Source: Lamprobacter modestohalophilus (GTDB taxonomy: Bacteria > Pseudomonadota > Gammaproteobacteria > Chromatiales > Chromatiaceae). Taken from it: a DNA stretch of 64,000 nucleotides. Position numbers and translations under genes: made by a program. The stretch spans positions 1 to 64,000 of the forward strand of contig NZ_NRRY01000005.1 of NCBI RefSeq assembly GCF_016583905.1, read 5' to 3'. Shown piece by piece: positions 40,234 through 49,977 of the stretch. How positions within the stretch are numbered: the first letter of the stretch is position 1; each line of letters opens with the position of its first letter. The notes beneath the pieces were generated by a model. That model was not told the DNA's origin, made no database searches, and worked only from the letters and a program-made list of their open reading frames with translations.

Positions 40234-41445
40234 TTAGGGTGGCGTCGAGCCAGCGCGCGCATCTTCACGGAACATCTGCTTGATGCCCCGAACCGCCTGG
40301 CGGGTGCGATGCTCGTTCTCGATCAGGCTGAAGCGCACATGGTCATCGCCATAGTCGCCAAAGCCAACGCCCGGCGAGACCGCAACCTTGGCATCGCTCA
40401 GCAGCTTCTTCGAGAACTCCAGCGAGCCCATCTCGCGATAGGCCTCCGGGATGCGCGCCCAGACGAACATGGTCGCCTTCGGGCGTTCAACGGCCCAGCC
40501 CGCCTCGTTCAAGCCATCACAGAGCACATCGCGGCGGCCCTGGTACATATCCCGGATCTCGGCGACACAGTCCTGTGGCGACTCCAAGGCATGGATGGCC
40601 GCAACCTGGATCGGCGTGAAGGTGCCGTAATCGAGGTACGACTTGATCCGCGCCAAGGCCGCGATCAGCTGCGGATTCCCGCACATGAAACCGATGCGCC
40701 AACCTGGCATGTTGTAGCTCTTCGACATCGAGAAGAACTCGACCGCGATCTCCTTCGCACCCGGAATCTGCAGGATCGAGGGGGCCTTGTAGCCGTCGAA
40801 GACGATGTCCGCGTAGGCGATATCGTGCACCACCCAGATACCGTGCTCACGCGCGATCTCGACCACCTGCTCGAAAAAGGCAAGGTCGACGCATTGCGTG
40901 GTGGGATTGCCGGGAAAATTCAGCACCAACATCTTCGGCCGCGGCCAGGAGTCGAGAATCGCGCGGCGCAGTTCCTCGAAGAAGTCGACCTCCGGGGTCA
41001 ACCGGACATGGCGCACATCGGCGCCGGCGATGATGAAGCCGTAAGGATGAATCGGATAGGCTGGATTCGGCACCAGCACGGTATCGCCCGCGCCCATGGT
41101 CGCCAGCGCCAGATGCGCCAAGCCTTCCTTCGAGCCAATCGTCACGATCGCCTCGCTATCGGGGTCCAACTCGACATCGAAGCGATCCAGGTACCAGCGC
41201 GCGATCGCGCGGCGCAGGCGCGGGATGCCACGCGAGACCGAATAGCGATGCGTATCGCGTCGCTGAGAGGCCTCGACCAGTTTATCGACGATATGCTGCG
41301 GCGTCGGCTGATCGGGATTGCCCATCCCGAAGTCGATGATGTCCTCACCTCGTGCTCGTGCCGCAGCCTTCAACTCATTGACAATATTGAAGACATAGGG
41401 CGGAAGCCGCTCGATACGGCGGAAACTCGGCTGCGGGGCGACCAC
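40234..41445 (-). CDS. alaC: AlaC-type glutamate-pyruvate aminotransferase
   Basis: The PLP class I/II aminotransferase of about 403 residues shows [33 protein letters not shown] and the PLP-lysine segment [18 protein letters not shown]. These are the features of the AlaC branch, which makes alanine from pyruvate and glutamate. The start is a GTG at 41445 ([19 protein letters not shown]) with AGAGG five bases before it. A much longer reading upstream has no family support. It begins the alaC-hom unit. The 260 bases upstream to the next gene hold nothing recognised. Confidence 0.95.
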   Translation of the reverse strand: MVAPQPSFRRIERLPPYVFNIVNELKAAARARGEDIIDFGMGNPDQPTPQHIVDKLVEASQRRDTHRYSVSRGIPRLRRAIARWYLDRFDVELDPDSEAIVTIGSKEGLAHLALATMGAGDTVLVPNPAYPIHPYGFIIAGADVRHVRLTPEVDFFEELRRAILDSWPRPKMLVLNFPGNPTTQCVDLAFFEQVVEIAREHGIWVVHDIAYADIVFDGYKAPSILQIPGAKEIAVEFFSMSKSYNMPGWRIGFMCGNPQLIAALARIKSYLDYGTFTPIQVAAIHALESPQDCVAEIRDMYQGRRDVLCDGLNEAGWAVERPKATMFVWARIPEAYREMGSLEFSKKLLSDAKVAVSPGVGFGDYGDDHVRFSLIENEHRTRQAVRGIKQMFREDARAGSTPP

Positions 41446-41705
41446 GGAGACCTCTAACGGTGGGAATGGATAATCCAGAGAGTGTACAGCTGAGCTGGGC
41501 GGATCAAAAGCAACGCGCATCGAACCACGCACGAACCACGCATCGAACGAGGCTCGCTCGAGCGCCGCAGACCACCAGCGGTCGGCCGATAGAGCACCGA
41601 GCAAGCAGGTTAGAGGCGCCTTGCGCTTGCCCTTGCTGACGTCGCCGGCCAGCCACTCAGCGGCGGCTCGCCCTCGGTCCTGGTCGGCAACAACCCGGTT
41701 CAGCG

Positions 41706-42767
41706 CTAAAGATGCCGCGCCGAGACCAGCTCGCGGATTGCACCAGCAGCATCGCCGCCCCGTTCCTGGTGGAGGGCAAGCATCGCGGCACCCAGGGTCT
41801 GCCAATGCTCACGACCACGCTCAGCCAACTGCCGCAGCTCGGCGAGATCACCATCCCGGCGCCAAGATTCATAGGCACCGGTCAATGACGGAAAGATGGA
41901 CTTGCGCATGTTGGTCAGGTTGCCGACATAGAAGTGGAGTGCCGCGGGCTGCGCCGCTGTGTCGACGCTCTCAAGCAACCGCGGCAGGGTCACCAGAGAG
42001 TCTGCCAGATGGTCGCGCACCGCACGCGCCATCAGCTCCGCTGGGGTTTGCGCCAGGTCGAGCAGCATCTGACCCCAGTCGCTCTCCCCGAGCAGCAGTC
42101 CGGCCTGATGCTCGCCCTGCTCGTGCAGGAGCGCGTGATCGATCTCGCGGTCAGCCATCGCACTCAGAGCCGCCTCGAAGTCAGTGTCGAACGCGTAGCA
42201 CGCAAAGGCCCGGCCAAGCGCGTTATCCGGACGGCTCCAGCGCCAGCTCTCGAGCTTCTCCCAGAGCATGCGGCGTAAGGACTCCCGGCGCAGAAAGATG
42301 GTCTTACCAAGCGACATCGCCGGCGGTGCGGTCAGATCGCGCGCATACTCCCCGGCTGAGACATAGACCGAACAGTCACCATTAACGGCGCAACGCTCGA
42401 GGTCGCCGAGAAAGAAATGCGGCTTTGCCTGATGACCGAGTCCACTGCTGTAGACCAGCCCTTGCGGCGCGAGCCGAGCATTGATGGCGTCGGCGTCGAA
42501 CGGATCAAACGCCTCGCCCTCGATCTCAACCGGCGCCAGTTCGGCCTCGGCCAACGCGTCCCAAAGCGCCTCGCGCTCGGCCAGCCATTCCCCGACCGCA
42601 TCCTTCTGTAACGGAGCCCCAAGGGGCAGACGCTTCTCCCAGCGATAGTACTCACGCATCTTCATCAGATAGATGCAGAGCGAGTAATCGCCTCCGTGGC
42701 GCGCATCGGAGATGTGGCAGTTACGCTGAACGGTCTCCGCCAACGTCTGTACCTGATGATGATTCAT
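41706..42767 (-). CDS. Conserved protein of unknown function (resembles the Sfum_1244 family)
   Basis: The 353-residue soluble protein has [30 protein letters not shown] near its start and HFFLGDLE, then [23 protein letters not shown]. The segment [15 protein letters not shown] follows. I recall this N-terminal pattern from proteins named after Sfum_1244; the family has no known function. There is no signal peptide or membrane segment. It is divergent from the gene at 42942, with 174 bases between, so the two could share a regulatory region. An AGG-containing site precedes the ATG. Confidence 0.75.
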   Translation of the reverse strand: MNHHQVQTLAETVQRNCHISDARHGGDYSLCIYLMKMREYYRWEKRLPLGAPLQKDAVGEWLAEREALWDALAEAELAPVEIEGEAFDPFDADAINARLAPQGLVYSSGLGHQAKPHFFLGDLERCAVNGDCSVYVSAGEYARDLTAPPAMSLGKTIFLRRESLRRMLWEKLESWRWSRPDNALGRAFACYAFDTDFEAALSAMADREIDHALLHEQGEHQAGLLLGESDWGQMLLDLAQTPAELMARAVRDHLADSLVTLPRLLESVDTAAQPAALHFYVGNLTNMRKSIFPSLTGAYESWRRDGDLAELRQLAERGREHWQTLGAAMLALHQERGGDAAGAIRELVSARHL

Positions 42768-42941
42768 TGTTCGCTGACCTGTTCTGAGTCTGGATCAGGA
42801 CCCATCTCCCGTCCTCAGAAGAACGCTTGAGCTGGCCCCGCTTTGCCTTCAATTTAGGTCGAGTTTACCCAGCAAAACAGTCAGAAATAAAGTCGAACCT
42901 TGGTGGCTCCTCAAGCCTCCGAGCACAACCTGGAGTCATGC

Positions 42942-43496
42942 ATGGCGTTACGCATCAAGAGTCACTGGTGGAATGACGAGCAGCAACGCTCACTCAGCGA
43001 GATCGGCGGGGCACTGGCCTTTATCGGCTGGCGAATCGCAGTCGACAAGGCGATCTCGCTGCACTGTGAGCGCTTCGTCTATCGCGACGACGCCCAACGC
43101 TTGGAGGTGATCCAAGAATACCTGGTGTTCCTGATCCAGATTGCCGACCGTCTCAGTCACGATCTCGTCGACGACGCGCAACGCCGCGACCTGATCACGG
43201 CCTTCGCCAAAAAGCTTGTCGAGCATATTCAAGACAACAGTCAGGACCTGCTCGGCCCCGGCGACTACGGCTCGCCCTTCCTGAGTCGGCTAAATCAACG
43301 CTCCGAGGAGTACGCCGAGTTCCAGCTCGACGACGAAGGCCCGACCTACCCCTTCCTGCGCCACCTCGGCTTCGAGATCCAGCAACTCATGGGCCGCGAA
43401 GAAGAAAACCGCTGGATCATCGACCAGATCATGGACAAAGACGGCTGGGATGCTTACAAGCGCTTCGCCAAGGCGTTCCGCGATCTGTTCGAGTGA
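42942..43496 (+). CDS. Conserved protein of unknown function
   Basis: The 184-residue soluble protein is alpha-helical in appearance. Notable segments are IKSHWWNDEQQRSLSEIGGALAFIGWRIA, SHDLVDDAQRRDLITAFAKKLVEHIQDN, and FLRHLGFEIQQLMGREEENRWIIDQIMDKDGW. No signal or motif of a known enzyme is seen. The ATG at 42942 has GGAG seven bases upstream. It is divergently placed with the gene at 41706, which may be a functional partner. Confidence 0.75.
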   Translation: MALRIKSHWWNDEQQRSLSEIGGALAFIGWRIAVDKAISLHCERFVYRDDAQRLEVIQEYLVFLIQIADRLSHDLVDDAQRRDLITAFAKKLVEHIQDNSQDLLGPGDYGSPFLSRLNQRSEEYAEFQLDDEGPTYPFLRHLGFEIQQLMGREEENRWIIDQIMDKDGWDAYKRFAKAFRDLFE

Positions 43497-43600
43497 CGGG
43501 CCTTCACAGGTACTCGCTTGCCCAACCCGCCCTGACGTCCTGGTGTCCTGGTGCAAAAGCTCCTGATCCGCATCCAATCGGTGGTTCATGTTAGCGGCCA

Positions 43601-44398
43601 TCACGCGGAGCCCTGCGACTGGCAGCTCTCGCACCAGTAGGTCGAGCGCGGCTGTGCCCCAAGAATGGAACGCCTGATCGGCGTGACGCAGCGTAGGCAA
43701 GGCAGATCGCGGCGGCCATAGACCCACAGATGGCCGCGGCGATCCTGCGCAAAACGCGTTGTACGCGGACCACCACCAAGATTGGCCTTCAGCAGCTCGG
43801 ACGCTTGCTGATAAAACCCGACCAAGGTCTCATCGCTAACACTGCCCAAGGTAGCCAACGGGGAATATCGCTGAAGAAAGAGAAGCTCGGACTTGTAGAC
43901 GTTGCCGATCCCGGCCGCCACCCGTTGGTCCAAAAGCACATCCACCATCAGGGTCGCGGGCGAGAGCAGCTGCCGAGCGCGAGCCAGCAGCGCTGCTGGC
44001 TCGATCTGCTCGCTGATGAGATCGATGCCGAGCCGATGTTGTTGATCCGCCAATCGGAAACCTCCCTGCTCGAGCCACTCGGCCTCCTTGGCGTTAAAAC
44101 ACACATAGTCCCACTCCGCGGCCTGGACCAGAATCGAGGCCTGCCGACGTGGTCGACGCCAAGGTTCGCCGGACCGGTAACGATGCCAACTGCCGTAAAG
44201 CCCCAGATGGCTGCGTAGCAGTCGACCGTTGTCCAAGGCAATATAGAGATGCTTACCCTGAGCGCTGACGCGCTCGACCTGTGCCGGACCGGCAGAGGCA
44301 CCAAACGCCGGATGCAACCGTAGCGCCTGGATCGGTTGCCCAGCCAACGCCTGATCCAGAAACCGCGCCAGCTTGGTGATGGTGTCGCCCTCGGGCAT
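43601..44398 (-). CDS. Fpg/Nei-family DNA glycosylase (endonuclease VIII-like)
   Basis: The 265-residue protein begins MPEGDTI, giving the catalytic Pro2 and Glu3 of the family after Met removal. The PEGDT form points to the Nei (endonuclease VIII) side rather than Fpg. A helix-two-turn-helix at [20 protein letters not shown] and a C-terminal zinc finger (CLRC... CESC, near 228-261) complete the enzyme. It removes oxidised bases and nicks the strand. It is divergent from lpxD, 70 bases apart. Confidence 0.93.
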   Translation of the reverse strand: MPEGDTITKLARFLDQALAGQPIQALRLHPAFGASAGPAQVERVSAQGKHLYIALDNGRLLRSHLGLYGSWHRYRSGEPWRRPRRQASILVQAAEWDYVCFNAKEAEWLEQGGFRLADQQHRLGIDLISEQIEPAALLARARQLLSPATLMVDVLLDQRVAAGIGNVYKSELLFLQRYSPLATLGSVSDETLVGFYQQASELLKANLGGGPRTTRFAQDRRGHLWVYGRRDLPCLRCVTPIRRSILGAQPRSTYWCESCQSQGSA

Positions 44399-44468
44399 CT
44401 GCTGTTATCTCGGGTCTCTTCTGGGCCGCAGTCGGCCTTCGCTTGATCCACAGACAAAGGAAATCATC

Positions 44469-45695
44469 ATGGTCCTCGATTTCGCTCAGCTCTGCGCGCT
44501 CCTCGAGATCGCACCGCCGGTCGCGGCCACAAAGGCTGCTGCAACAAAGACTGCTGCAATAAAGGCCGCGGCAACACAGGCCGCGGCAACACAGGCCGCG
44601 GCAACACAGGCCGCGGCAACACAGGCTAGCCGAACCGATGTCGAAGCCTCCGCAGCGAACGCAGCGCCGAGCCAGCCCAGAACCGCAGACCAGGCCAGGA
44701 TCAGCGGCTTTACCGGCGTCAACAGCCTGGCCCTTGCCGGACCAAGCGACCTCTGCTTCGCCGAGCAGAGAGATCAGGCCGAGGCGGTGAGCAGGAGCCG
44801 TGCCGGTGCCGTCATCGTTCCGCTTGACTTCCCGACCATCGATGGCCCGGAGCTGCTCCGCACCACGCGCCCGAGAGAGCGCTTCTTCAGCATCGCCGAG
44901 CGCTTCGTTCCGCGGCCAGCCGCCGCAGGCATCCATCCCAGCGCCGTTGTCGATCCCAGCGCCCAGCTGGGCGAAGCGGTCTCGATTGGGCCGAATGCCG
45001 TGGTCGGCGCAGACACCCACATCGGGCCGCGCTCGGTGATAGGCGCCGGCAGCGTCATCGAGCGCAATGTCAGCATTGGCGCCGACTGCACCCTAGAGGC
45101 CAATGTCACCATCCAACGCAATTGTGAGCTTGGCGCGCGCTGCATCCTGCACTCAGGCTGCGTCATCGGCGGTGACGGTTTCGGCTTCGTCTGGGACGGC
45201 AGCGCGCATCGCAAGGTTCCGCAGCTCGGGCGCGTCGTCATCGAAGACGAGGTCGACATTGGCTGCAACAGCTGCGTGGATCGCGCGACCCTCGGCGAGA
45301 CCCGCATCCGCCGCGGCACCAAGATCGACAATCTGGTTCAGATTGCCCACAACACCGACATCGGCGCCCACGTCATCCTGGTCAGCCAGTCTGGCGTCGC
45401 TGGCAGCAGCCGCCTGGGCACGGGCACGGTCGTCGCCGGCCAGGTCGCCATCTCCGACCATCTCGAGATCGGTGCCGGTGCCCGCATCGGCGGGCAAGCG
45501 GGCGTGACCAAGGACGTTCCAGCCGGGGCCACCGTCTTCGGCACCCCGGCTCGACCGATGAAGCAGACCCTGCGCGAGCTTGCCGCCCTCGCCCAGCTGC
45601 CGGCGCTGCTCAAGACGATGAAGGGTTGGCGCGCCGAACTCATGGCGCTGAAGCTGCAACTCTCCGAGCTCGAGAGATCCTTGCGCAAACCCTGA
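44469..45695 (+). CDS. lpxD: LpxD-type UDP-3-O-acylglucosamine N-acyltransferase with a repeat insert
   Basis: The 408-residue enzyme adds the second acyl chain in lipid A synthesis. A left-handed beta-helix of hexapeptide repeats fills about 165-370, with the catalytic His in [12 protein letters not shown]. The N-terminal uridine-binding domain is interrupted after residue 18 by about 55 residues rich in AATQA repeats (44526-44630), then resumes at [11 protein letters not shown]. The ATG at 44469 has AAAGGA nine bases before it. The gene stands alone, outside the usual bamA-lpxD-fabZ-lpxA cluster, so a second copy may exist. Confidence 0.93.
   Translation: MVLDFAQLCALLEIAPPVAATKAAATKTAAIKAAATQAAATQAAATQAAATQASRTDVEASAANAAPSQPRTADQARISGFTGVNSLALAGPSDLCFAEQRDQAEAVSRSRAGAVIVPLDFPTIDGPELLRTTRPRERFFSIAERFVPRPAAAGIHPSAVVDPSAQLGEAVSIGPNAVVGADTHIGPRSVIGAGSVIERNVSIGADCTLEANVTIQRNCELGARCILHSGCVIGGDGFGFVWDGSAHRKVPQLGRVVIEDEVDIGCNSCVDRATLGETRIRRGTKIDNLVQIAHNTDIGAHVILVSQSGVAGSSRLGTGTVVAGQVAISDHLEIGAGARIGGQAGVTKDVPAGATVFGTPARPMKQTLRELAALAQLPALLKTMKGWRAELMALKLQLSELERSLRKP
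44526..44630 (+). repeat. Seven 15-bp units inside lpxD
   Basis: Seven in-frame 15-base units encode Ala-Thr-Lys/Gln-Ala-Ala repeats. The middle units are GCAACACAGGCCGCG in identical copies, while the outer ones are diverged. Units are multiples of three, so slippage keeps the frame. The insert sits in the N-terminal domain of LpxD before the acyltransferase core. Confidence 0.85.
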
Positions 45696-46410
45696 TGCGC
45701 AAAACCTTGGACGCAAAACCAGAGCCGGATACGCAAAGCCTCAGCCAAAAAAAACCCCGCCAACGGCGGGGGAACACGACAAGGAGTCAGAGAGCTTCAC
45801 TGAAGCTCGCTGAGTTCGAGCGCCGGCCGGCCGCAAAGTTCGCGCCTCACACCGCATCAACACCCGATGAAAATTATGGGATTGTGAAGCAGTGGGTCAT
45901 CACCAAATCGTCGAACGCGTAGTCGAGCGCACACTAGAATTTCAGGTGTGTAAACGCAAACTTTATGGTATTGTCCCAACGTCAATGGAGAGGTCTAAAC
46001 GCGCCGCCGCCCCACCCCTTTCGCGGTACCGGCCCCAATAAGGACTCATCACTTCGGTGAAACCTCCGGCAACATCGCTCCACTAGAGCCAGTATTGTCC
46101 GCTGAACCGGCATTACCGGACTCAGGAAGATGAACGAAAAGGCCGAAGGCCACTCCAGGATTCATGCGGTGTCGCAGTGCTGAGTGCGCGAATCGCCATA
46201 TCCAGACCCCTTGATACCGCAATCCTCTGTGATGAGCAGTTCCTTTAAAAGCGTAGCCACGCTTGAGCGGACCCGTAGCCAATTCATCGGGCCCCTGTCA
46301 AAGCCAGAGCCCTATCGCTGAGCGATCACATCGCCAGAACCGGGCTCGGCGACCAATGCAACCTATCGCAGCCGCGAGCAATGCACTGGTCACATGCAAT
46401 GAGGTAGTGA
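45696..46410. other. 715-base region without a supported gene; possible minus-strand small RNA
   Basis: No protein gene is convincing here; a 77-codon leftward frame at 46049-46282 has no family pattern or ribosome site. The left end holds two compact hairpins, at 45755-45771 and 45792-45808 (GAGCTTC-ACT-GAAGCTC). The first is followed on the minus strand by a T-run. Together they look like the 3' end of a leftward transcript with no gene assigned. Confidence 0.5.
45747..45771 (-). terminator. Strong intrinsic terminator on the minus strand
   Basis: CCCCGCC-AAC-GGCGGGG forms a 7-bp GC stem with a 3-base loop. Read leftward it is followed by eight T residues, the classic Rho-independent form. 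Read rightward there is no T-run, so it does not fit as the lpxD terminator. No leftward gene is known for a kilobase upstream, which suggests an unannotated minus-strand RNA. Confidence 0.75.
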
Positions 46411-46758
46411 ATGAGCGTTAGAATTTCTGGAGACTTTCTTGCGTTGGACAATCGCATCAAGCGCCTGATCAATCAGCAGGCACAGGCGATTCAAGCCAGC
46501 TTCCCTGGCCGCGACTACGAGATCGGGGCACGTATCGCCGAAGAGTTCGACCAACTCAACGGCCACCGAGTCCGCTTCGAGCTCGTCGTCACCTCGCCAG
46601 AACGGCAGCAAATCATCGTCCGCGAGGCGCAGAAGAAGGCCGAAGAATCGATCAAGTCCGCATTTTCGAGCCTCAAATCGAAGTTACGCCGAATCGGCGC
46701 GCGACGACCTCAGCGGACAGCCTCCGCCCCAGCCTCACTCCCCGCTGCGAGCACCTAG
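46411..46758 (+). CDS. HPF/RaiA-like ribosome-associated protein
   Basis: The 115-residue protein has the S30AE-type beginning VRISGDFLALDNRIKRLINQQ. It shows RVRFELVVTSPERQQIIVREAQKKAEESIKSAF, similar to the helix and strand order of hibernation-promoting factors. The basic C-terminal tail (LRRIGARRPQRT) would bind RNA. GAGG lies six bases before the ATG. Members protect idle ribosomes, but the sequence is divergent, so the assignment is by pattern. Confidence 0.75.
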   Translation: MSVRISGDFLALDNRIKRLINQQAQAIQASFPGRDYEIGARIAEEFDQLNGHRVRFELVVTSPERQQIIVREAQKKAEESIKSAFSSLKSKLRRIGARRPQRTASAPASLPAAST

Positions 46759-46790
46759 CGCCATCCACATCCGCGCCTCCCTCAGCGTTC

Positions 46791-47492
46791 TCAAAGCATC
46801 CGCAGTGAAGACAGTCCCGCATCAACCCTGACAACCTGGCCAGTGACGAGGCTTGCGTCGGTCAATAGCCAACGCGCCACCTCAGCCAACTCCTTCGCCG
46901 AGCCGATGCGCTTCAAGGGATGCCGCTCCGCAGCCGCCTGCTGTTTGTCCTCAGTGCTCAGCAGGCGGCTTGCCAATGGCGTGTCAGTGATCGTGGGCGC
47001 GATGACGTTGACCCGGATCGCTGGCGCCCATTCAGCAGCCAGCGATCGCATCAACCCTTCGACCGCCCCTTTCGCTGCCGCGACTGATGCATGAAAGGGC
47101 ATGCCGGTGCCCACAGCCACGGTACTGAATAGCACCACAGAGGCTTGATCGCTGCGCTTGAGCGCCTCGTGCGAGGCCTGCAAGGCGCGCACCGCACCCA
47201 TGAGGTTGAGCTCGAAGTCGTCGCGCAGCTCTTGTTCGCGCAGTCGAGCGAAGGGCTTCAGACGGATGCTGCCCGGACAGTAGACCAAGCCATCAAGCCG
47301 CTCAGGAAGACAGTCGCGGGGAAACGGCTCGCTGAGTGCATCCCAGCGGACGCCGCGTGCCGCGACGACGTCTGGCCCCTTCTCCGGCTCACGCGAGAGA
47401 TGGGTGACCCGATGGCCATGCTCGACGAGGGAGGCGACCAGCGCTGCGCCAATACCAGAACTGCCGCCGATGATAAGACTGTTGTTTGCCAC
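46791..47492 (-). CDS. SDR-family oxidoreductase lacking the usual catalytic Tyr
   Basis: The 233-residue Rossmann protein has the cofactor motif GGSSGIGAAL at residue 9 and a C-terminal TGQVVRVDAGL. In place of YxxxK it has FHASVAAAKGAVEGL: the Lys is kept, but the Tyr position four residues before it is Val. The catalytic Ser of LFSTVAV is present. It may be a variant SDR or non-catalytic. The GTG start at 47492 has GGAGG about six bases upstream. Divergent from the gene at 47779. Confidence 0.88.
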   Translation of the reverse strand: MANNSLIIGGSSGIGAALVASLVEHGHRVTHLSREPEKGPDVVAARGVRWDALSEPFPRDCLPERLDGLVYCPGSIRLKPFARLREQELRDDFELNLMGAVRALQASHEALKRSDQASVVLFSTVAVGTGMPFHASVAAAKGAVEGLMRSLAAEWAPAIRVNVIAPTITDTPLASRLLSTEDKQQAAAERHPLKRIGSAKELAEVARWLLTDASLVTGQVVRVDAGLSSLRML

Positions 47493-47778
47493 TTCGGGCC
47501 TCCGAGTCGATGTAAGAACATTACGAACATAGACAGTCTTGACTCTTCAATACCTTTACAAGTCTCGCTTATTTGCCGTAAAGGACCTACATTGCATGGA
47601 CAGCGGCGAGCGCTCCACCGACGCTCTCGCAACCCGGGTTGCGTTTTGGCAGTTCCTACCTCAGCTTCTCTGTGGGAGTTTCGTCGGATCACCCGAGCGC
47701 TCCACGGCGGGATCAGTCATCGCCTCCAACCGCCGGCCCGGACCATCAATCTCAACCATTTCCTCTCGGAGAACCACG

Positions 47779-48714
47779 ATGAAGATTGGAATCATTGGCG
47801 GCACCGGCTTCGTCGGCAGCTACATCATCGATGCCTTGTTGCAGGCTAACCATGAGCTGCGCGTACTGACGCGACCTGGCAGCGAGCACAAACTGAGCTC
47901 AAACCCAAACTGCACGCCGGTGCGCGGCGATGTCGCCAACGAGGCCGATATTCGCGAGTGCTTGAGCGGCACTGAGGCCGCGATCTACCTGATTGGCATC
48001 CTGCGGGAACAGCCGCAGCAAGGGATCACTTTCGACGCGATGCAGCGGCGCGGTGCCGAGCGCAGCATCGCATTGGCCGAGGAGCTGGGGGTCCAGCGTT
48101 TCCTATTGATGAGCGCGAACGGCGTCGATGCCGATCAGCCAGAGGATCAGACCCCTTATCAATCCACCAAGCTGGCCGCCGAAGAGCGACTCAAGCACTC
48201 GACCCTGCAGTGGACCATCTTCCGTCCCTCGGTGATCTTCGGCCCGCCGCGTGGCCGCATGGAATTCTGCACACAGCTGAAGGCTGAGTTGATCGATAGT
48301 CCGGTGCCCGCGCCCCTCTTCTTCGCCGGTCTTTCAGTGCTGGATGCAGGGGGGTTTCGACTCGCGCCGGTGCATGTCGAAGATGTTGCCAACGCCTTCG
48401 CAACGGCCCTGACGCGCGAGGACGCGATCGGACAGACCTATGCGCTCTGCGGACCGGACAGCCCGAGTTGGAAGGAGATCCTGAAAGCCCTAGCGACCGC
48501 GAGCGGTAAGTCAAAGCTGATGTTGCCAGCGCCGGCGCTGGTGCTCGAGCCGGTCGCGGCGGTCCTTGGCCGCTTCAGCTGGTTCCCGGTCACCCGCGAT
48601 CAGCTTCGCATGCTGCTGGCCGGGAATACCTGTAGCGACGATGGGCTCGCACGGCTTGGAATCGCCGGACGCCCATTCGATCAGCACAGTCTGAGCTACC
48701 TGGCTAGCCCATAG
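47779..48714 (+). CDS. NAD(P)-binding atypical SDR, NDUFA9/complex I-like
   Basis: The 311-residue protein has GIIGGTGFVGSYI at residue 4, RGDVANEADI, LMSANGVDAD and TPYQSTKLAAEE (YxxxK present). A C-terminal helical extension completes an extended-type SDR resembling NDUFA9-like and NmrA-like proteins. Bacterial members are linked to quinone biology or envelope carbohydrate metabolism in some cases; the role here is unknown. GGAGA lies eight bases before the ATG. The 286 bases before it have only shadow frames. Confidence 0.88.
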   Translation: MKIGIIGGTGFVGSYIIDALLQANHELRVLTRPGSEHKLSSNPNCTPVRGDVANEADIRECLSGTEAAIYLIGILREQPQQGITFDAMQRRGAERSIALAEELGVQRFLLMSANGVDADQPEDQTPYQSTKLAAEERLKHSTLQWTIFRPSVIFGPPRGRMEFCTQLKAELIDSPVPAPLFFAGLSVLDAGGFRLAPVHVEDVANAFATALTREDAIGQTYALCGPDSPSWKEILKALATASGKSKLMLPAPALVLEPVAAVLGRFSWFPVTRDQLRMLLAGNTCSDDGLARLGIAGRPFDQHSLSYLASP

Positions 48715-48745
48715 CGACTGCACTTCAGCGATACTCCGCGGCGGG

Positions 48746-49222
48746 TCAGCCCTGCTCCGCGGCGGGGCGATGCTGGTCCGGGCGCAGCTTGGGTGTGAAG
48801 TAGACGTCGGCATCGTCGAGATCAACATCCTGGCCCTCGCCGTCGACCAAGGGCTGGTCATAATCCTTCCAACCCCGCACACCGCTCTGTAGCGAGACGA
48901 CATTGCTGTAACCCAGCACCTGCATCGCATGCGCGGCAAGGATGCTGCGATTGCCGGAGCGGCAAACGACGACGATCTCGCGCTCGCGTGCACGCACCAG
49001 CTCCGGCTCGGTCTCCTCGTAGTCCCACTCGCAAGCCGACTCCAAGATGCCACGCGGCACGTTCAGCGAGCCGGCAATATGCATGGCGTCAAACTCGCTC
49101 GGCTCACGTACATCGAGGATCAGGAGATCAGGGTTGGCCTCGAGACGCTCCTCGAGATCCCAGGGCATGATCTCGCGGACATCAGTCAGACAGTGGCTGA
49201 TCAGTTCGAGAAAATTCTTCAT
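48746..49222 (-). CDS. Rhodanese-domain sulfurtransferase
   Basis: The 158-residue single-domain rhodanese has active-site Cys in VVVCRSGNRS near residue 87 and the CH2-like YSNVVSLQSGVRGW. An N-terminal extension of about 20 residues precedes the fold. The acidic C-terminus carries DVDLDDADVYF. It probably carries a cysteine persulfide. AAGG lies before the ATG. It follows narL-like 49330-49977 on the same strand after 107 bases containing a 17-bp tandem repeat. Confidence 0.93.
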   Translation of the reverse strand: MKNFLELISHCLTDVREIMPWDLEERLEANPDLLILDVREPSEFDAMHIAGSLNVPRGILESACEWDYEETEPELVRAREREIVVVCRSGNRSILAAHAMQVLGYSNVVSLQSGVRGWKDYDQPLVDGEGQDVDLDDADVYFTPKLRPDQHRPAAEQG

Positions 49223-49237
49223 TGCTACCTTAATTTT

Positions 49238-49305
49238 TTTGATTCCGGATTCAGTTTGATTCCAGCTTCAGTTTGATTCCAGCTTCAGTTTGATTCCGAA
49301 TTCAG
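49238..49305. repeat. Four 17-bp tandem repeats between the narL-like and rhodanese genes
   Basis: Units TTTGATTCCGGATTCAG, TTTGATTCCAGCTTCAG (twice) and TTTGATTCCGAATTCAG lie head to tail. Three lie wholly between the genes, 16 bases upstream of the rhodanese start. No promoter or terminator role is evident. Confidence 0.9.
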
Positions 49306-49329
49306 TGATCCTAGCCCTTTCCTGGCCAT

Positions 49330-49977
49330 TCATTGGCGGTCGCAGAGCCCCTGCTCGACGGCGAGTACCGCGGCCTCGACGCGGGAGCGCATCTTCAGCT
49401 TGCGCAGAATGGATTTCACGTGCAGCTTCACGGTGCCCTCGGAGATCCCCAGCTCGTTGCCGATGACCTTGTTACTCTGGCCACCGGCCAAGTGACAAAG
49501 GATCTCCATCTCGCGCGGGGTCAGGTCCGAGAAGGTGACGGCAGGCTCGTCCGGCGCCGCTGTCTCCTGCCGAACCGCGCGCGCCAGCGCTCCGGTGAGT
49601 TCGGGCGCGACGATGGTCTGTCCGTTGAGAATCCCCTGCAATGCGGCCACTAGGTCATCCGGCTCCATGTCCTTGAGCAGGTAGCCGTTCACACCCGCTT
49701 GAAGTGCCTCAACGACATCGCGCTCGTCGGTGCTGGTGGTCAGCATCGCAACGCGGCGCTCGATCCCTTCGCGTTGCATCCTGCGCACCACATCGATCCC
49801 ATTCTCACCCGGCATCCGCAGATCCATCAGCACCACGTCCGGCGCACAGTCACGCGCCAGCCGCAGCCCGACATCGCTGTCGCCCACCGCGTCGATCACC
49901 TCGATCCCACGCCGCTCCAGAAGCTCGAGCAGGCCAATACGAAACAACGCATGGTCATCAATTAGCAAGACGCGCAT
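49330..49977 (-). CDS. NarL/FixJ-class response regulator
   Basis: The 215-residue regulator has a receiver domain with Asp52 in VVLMDLRMPGENG and Lys in YLLKDMEPDDL. A LuxR-type helix-turn-helix follows (LTPREMEILCHLAGGQSNKVIGNELGISEGTVKLHVKSIL split over 150-190). It is NarL-like in sequence. The ATG overlaps the kinase stop codon (TGATG), so it is produced with the kinase from one message. Target genes are unknown; no nar operon is present. Confidence 0.95.
   Translation of the reverse strand: MRVLLIDDHALFRIGLLELLERRGIEVIDAVGDSDVGLRLARDCAPDVVLMDLRMPGENGIDVVRRMQREGIERRVAMLTTSTDERDVVEALQAGVNGYLLKDMEPDDLVAALQGILNGQTIVAPELTGALARAVRQETAAPDEPAVTFSDLTPREMEILCHLAGGQSNKVIGNELGISEGTVKLHVKSILRKLKMRSRVEAAVLAVEQGLCDRQ

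Noticed and set aside
39568..41457. A 629-codon rightward frame across hom and alaC
   Set aside because: It is an antisense shadow of two well supported genes with no family pattern and a biased composition.
46049..46282. 77-codon leftward frame in the 715-base gap
   Set aside because: No ribosome site, no family pattern, odd composition; kept only as a possible part of a minus-strand transcript.
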